In this document: positions 62,970 through 64,000 of the stretch, piece after piece
Layout of the letters: every line of letters begins with the position of its first letter
How positions within the stretch are numbered: the first letter of the stretch is position 1
Assembly: GCA_019638085.1 (NCBI GenBank)
Contig: JAHBUL010000017.1
Coordinates: 1-64,000, forward strand
Direction of reading: 5' to 3'
DNA from: Flavobacteriales bacterium
GTDB taxonomy: Bacteria; Bacteroidota; Bacteroidia; Flavobacteriales_F; PHOS-HE28
DNA length: 64,000 bases
Position numbers and translations under genes: made by a program
Notes under the pieces: generated by a model
The model's input: only the letters and a program-made list of their open reading frames with translations
The model's database searches: none
Told to the model about the DNA's origin: nothing

Positions 62970-63925
62970 GAGTGACGTGGAAATATGGCCGTGAAGGTAG
63001 AACCATGTGGAAGGACGGATCGATATTCCACCCGCCCGCCAAGATCCTCCAAGAGCCTGCTTACGATGAACAGCCCAAGGCCGGTGCCTTTCTCGTTCCT
63101 GGTGGCCTCGTTACCGCCTCGATAGAATTTGCCGAACATCCGCTGTCTGTCCTCCTCCGGTATCCCAGGTCCGTTATCCGTTACGCCGAGTTGTACAGTA
63201 CGGTCCTTCGCGACCAACCTTACCTCCACTGTGGATCCCTTCGGCGCATACTTACAGGCGTTGCCCAGCAGGTTCCCCAAAATGGAACGGAAGGCCAGGG
63301 CGTCCGTCATGAGGATAAGTTCCGGCGGTAATAGCACCTCGATCCGATGATCACGGCCATAGGAGGATCGGGCTTCGTCCAAAAGCTCCCGGGTCTCCTT
63401 CACCAGGTCCACGGGTACCAATGTGGGAGGGACGGCATGTTCTTCCAATCGGCTGGCCAAGAGGATCTGTTCGGCCAATCCATGTAGCCGCTCCACATCG
63501 GAGCGCGCATTGCGAGCTAGTAGTTCGCGATGTTCGGGGTCGAGATTCGGTCTTTGCAGGGTTTGCAAGTGGAGCTTCAACGCGGCAATGGGTGTGCGTA
63601 ATTCATGGCTGGTGGCCATGAGGAAGTCCCGTTGCTGACGGGCTAAGGAGAGCTCGTGCCGCAGGGTGCGGAACGTGATCCAGAGTGCCAACAACAGCAG
63701 GACCAGGAAGACCAGTCCTTCACCCACCACCATCATCAACGTGTGCTTGGGCAACCGGATCGGAAGATGCGGCATCACGCCCTCCGTGATCAATTGTTCC
63801 TGTAAGGCGAAGATGTCACGGTCCTTGCTCAGTAACAGCCACATCCACCATGCGGATTGCAACAGGATGTACAGGACCAAAAAGCCAAAAAGCAGCACCG
63901 GGGTGCGAGGGGCAGGGCGCGCCAT
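62966..63925 (-). CDS. Two-component sensor histidine kinase
   Basis: The 319-aa protein has two membrane spans (about 11-33 and 62-84) with a short periplasmic loop between, too small for a folded sensor domain. The dimerisation/phosphoacceptor helix FLMATSHELRTPIAALKL carries His107. The ATPase has NLLGNACKYAP, DNGPGIPEEDR and GTGLGLFIVSRLL. No response regulator gene is adjacent; an OmpR-type regulator lies at 33323. The start is the ATG at 63925, and its stop overlaps gpmI. The remaining 63926-64000 shows no gene that I can support. Confidence 0.92.
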   Translation of the reverse strand: MARPAPRTPVLLFGFLVLYILLQSAWWMWLLLSKDRDIFALQEQLITEGVMPHLPIRLPKHTLMMVVGEGLVFLVLLLLALWITFRTLRHELSLARQQRDFLMATSHELRTPIAALKLHLQTLQRPNLDPEHRELLARNARSDVERLHGLAEQILLASRLEEHAVPPTLVPVDLVKETRELLDEARSSYGRDHRIEVLLPPELILMTDALAFRSILGNLLGNACKYAPKGSTVEVRLVAKDRTVQLGVTDNGPGIPEEDRQRMFGKFYRGGNEATRNEKGTGLGLFIVSRLLEDLGGRVEYRSVLPHGSTFTAIFPRHS

Positions 63926-64000
63926 GCCGCAAAAATAGGGGCTTTGGACCTTGTGCTCCTGTGGGATGATTGTATCGTGATGGCCGGCGAACTCCCGGAA

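Noticed and set aside
62064-62975. 303-codon plus-strand ORF inside gpmI
   Set aside because: gpmI carries all catalytic motifs on the other strand; the antisense product has no recognisable feature.
1-64000. tRNA, rRNA, CRISPR arrays and intact transposases
   Set aside because: I scanned the gaps between genes for cloverleaf-like sequence, repeat-spacer patterns and DDE or HUH motifs and saw none that I could support.

Overview
The window looks like a contig from a GC-rich member of the Bacteroidota, probably Flavobacteriales or a close uncultured relative. The evidence is seen in the sequence: six secreted proteins end in type IX secretion system (T9SS) sorting domains (two type A, four 'gliding-motility' type B). 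A PorP/SprF-family outer-membrane protein and a TPR/PD40 protein sit directly behind the largest of them. There is also a complete Bacteroidota-style menaquinone operon, a DUF5679 mini-protein and an MbnP/di-haem peroxidase cluster. I see no tRNA, rRNA, CRISPR array, intact transposase or prophage.

Layout. 1-4.8 kb: the start of an Mrr-type restriction gene running off the left edge, a dispersed repeat, a four-helix-bundle suffix protein, a strong hairpin, DNA polymerase IV, an unknown protein and an amidohydrolase. 4.8-9.7 kb: a full-length aldehyde dehydrogenase and a truncated, catalytic-domain-less paralogue, separated by an inserted block of small, less GC-rich ORFs that begins with a second copy of the dispersed repeat. 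The block behind the second gene holds an antitoxin with a destroyed PIN toxin. 9.8-18 kb: a T9SS cargo gene, then a three-gene operon (16-PKD type B giant, TPR/PD40 protein, PorP/SprF). 18.2-22.7 kb: a pyridine-nucleotide-disulfide-reductase-fold flavoprotein that has lost both redox cysteines, then an MbnP-type lipoprotein with two di-haem peroxidases. 22.8-33.1 kb: AddA- and AddB-like recombination helicase/nucleases, separated by an ElaA-type acetyltransferase, two T9SS cargo genes and a small conserved protein. 33.3-41.4 kb: an OmpR-type response regulator diverging from the operon menI-menF-menD-menB-menA-menC-menE. 41.4-57 kb: housekeeping and unknown genes (trpS, plsC, gatC, kbl, SulP transporter, MFS transporter, ppa, a JmjC-like cupin, a TylF-like methyltransferase, a DUF255 thioredoxin-fold lipoprotein, a LEA-type lipoprotein, an M20 dipeptidase). 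57.1-61.4 kb: two tandem choice-of-anchor-L adhesin-like T9SS cargos. 61.4-63.9 kb: gpmI overlapping a sensor histidine kinase.

How it works together. The men operon carries chorismate to demethylmenaquinone (MenH and the last methyltransferase are not here), which would feed an electron-transport chain. The di-haem peroxidase/MbnP cluster suggests envelope copper or redox chemistry. The T9SS cargos and the PorP/SprF operon point to surface adhesion or gliding. AddA and AddB would process double-strand breaks.

The most unusual items are the modular dispersed repeat whose variable arms keep their pairing, the split ALDH16-like pair with an insertion between its halves, the cysteine-less flavoprotein, and the MbnP cluster with two peroxidases. 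I did not find a clearly new multi-gene defence system; the left-edge Mrr gene is cut off and its neighbours cannot be seen.
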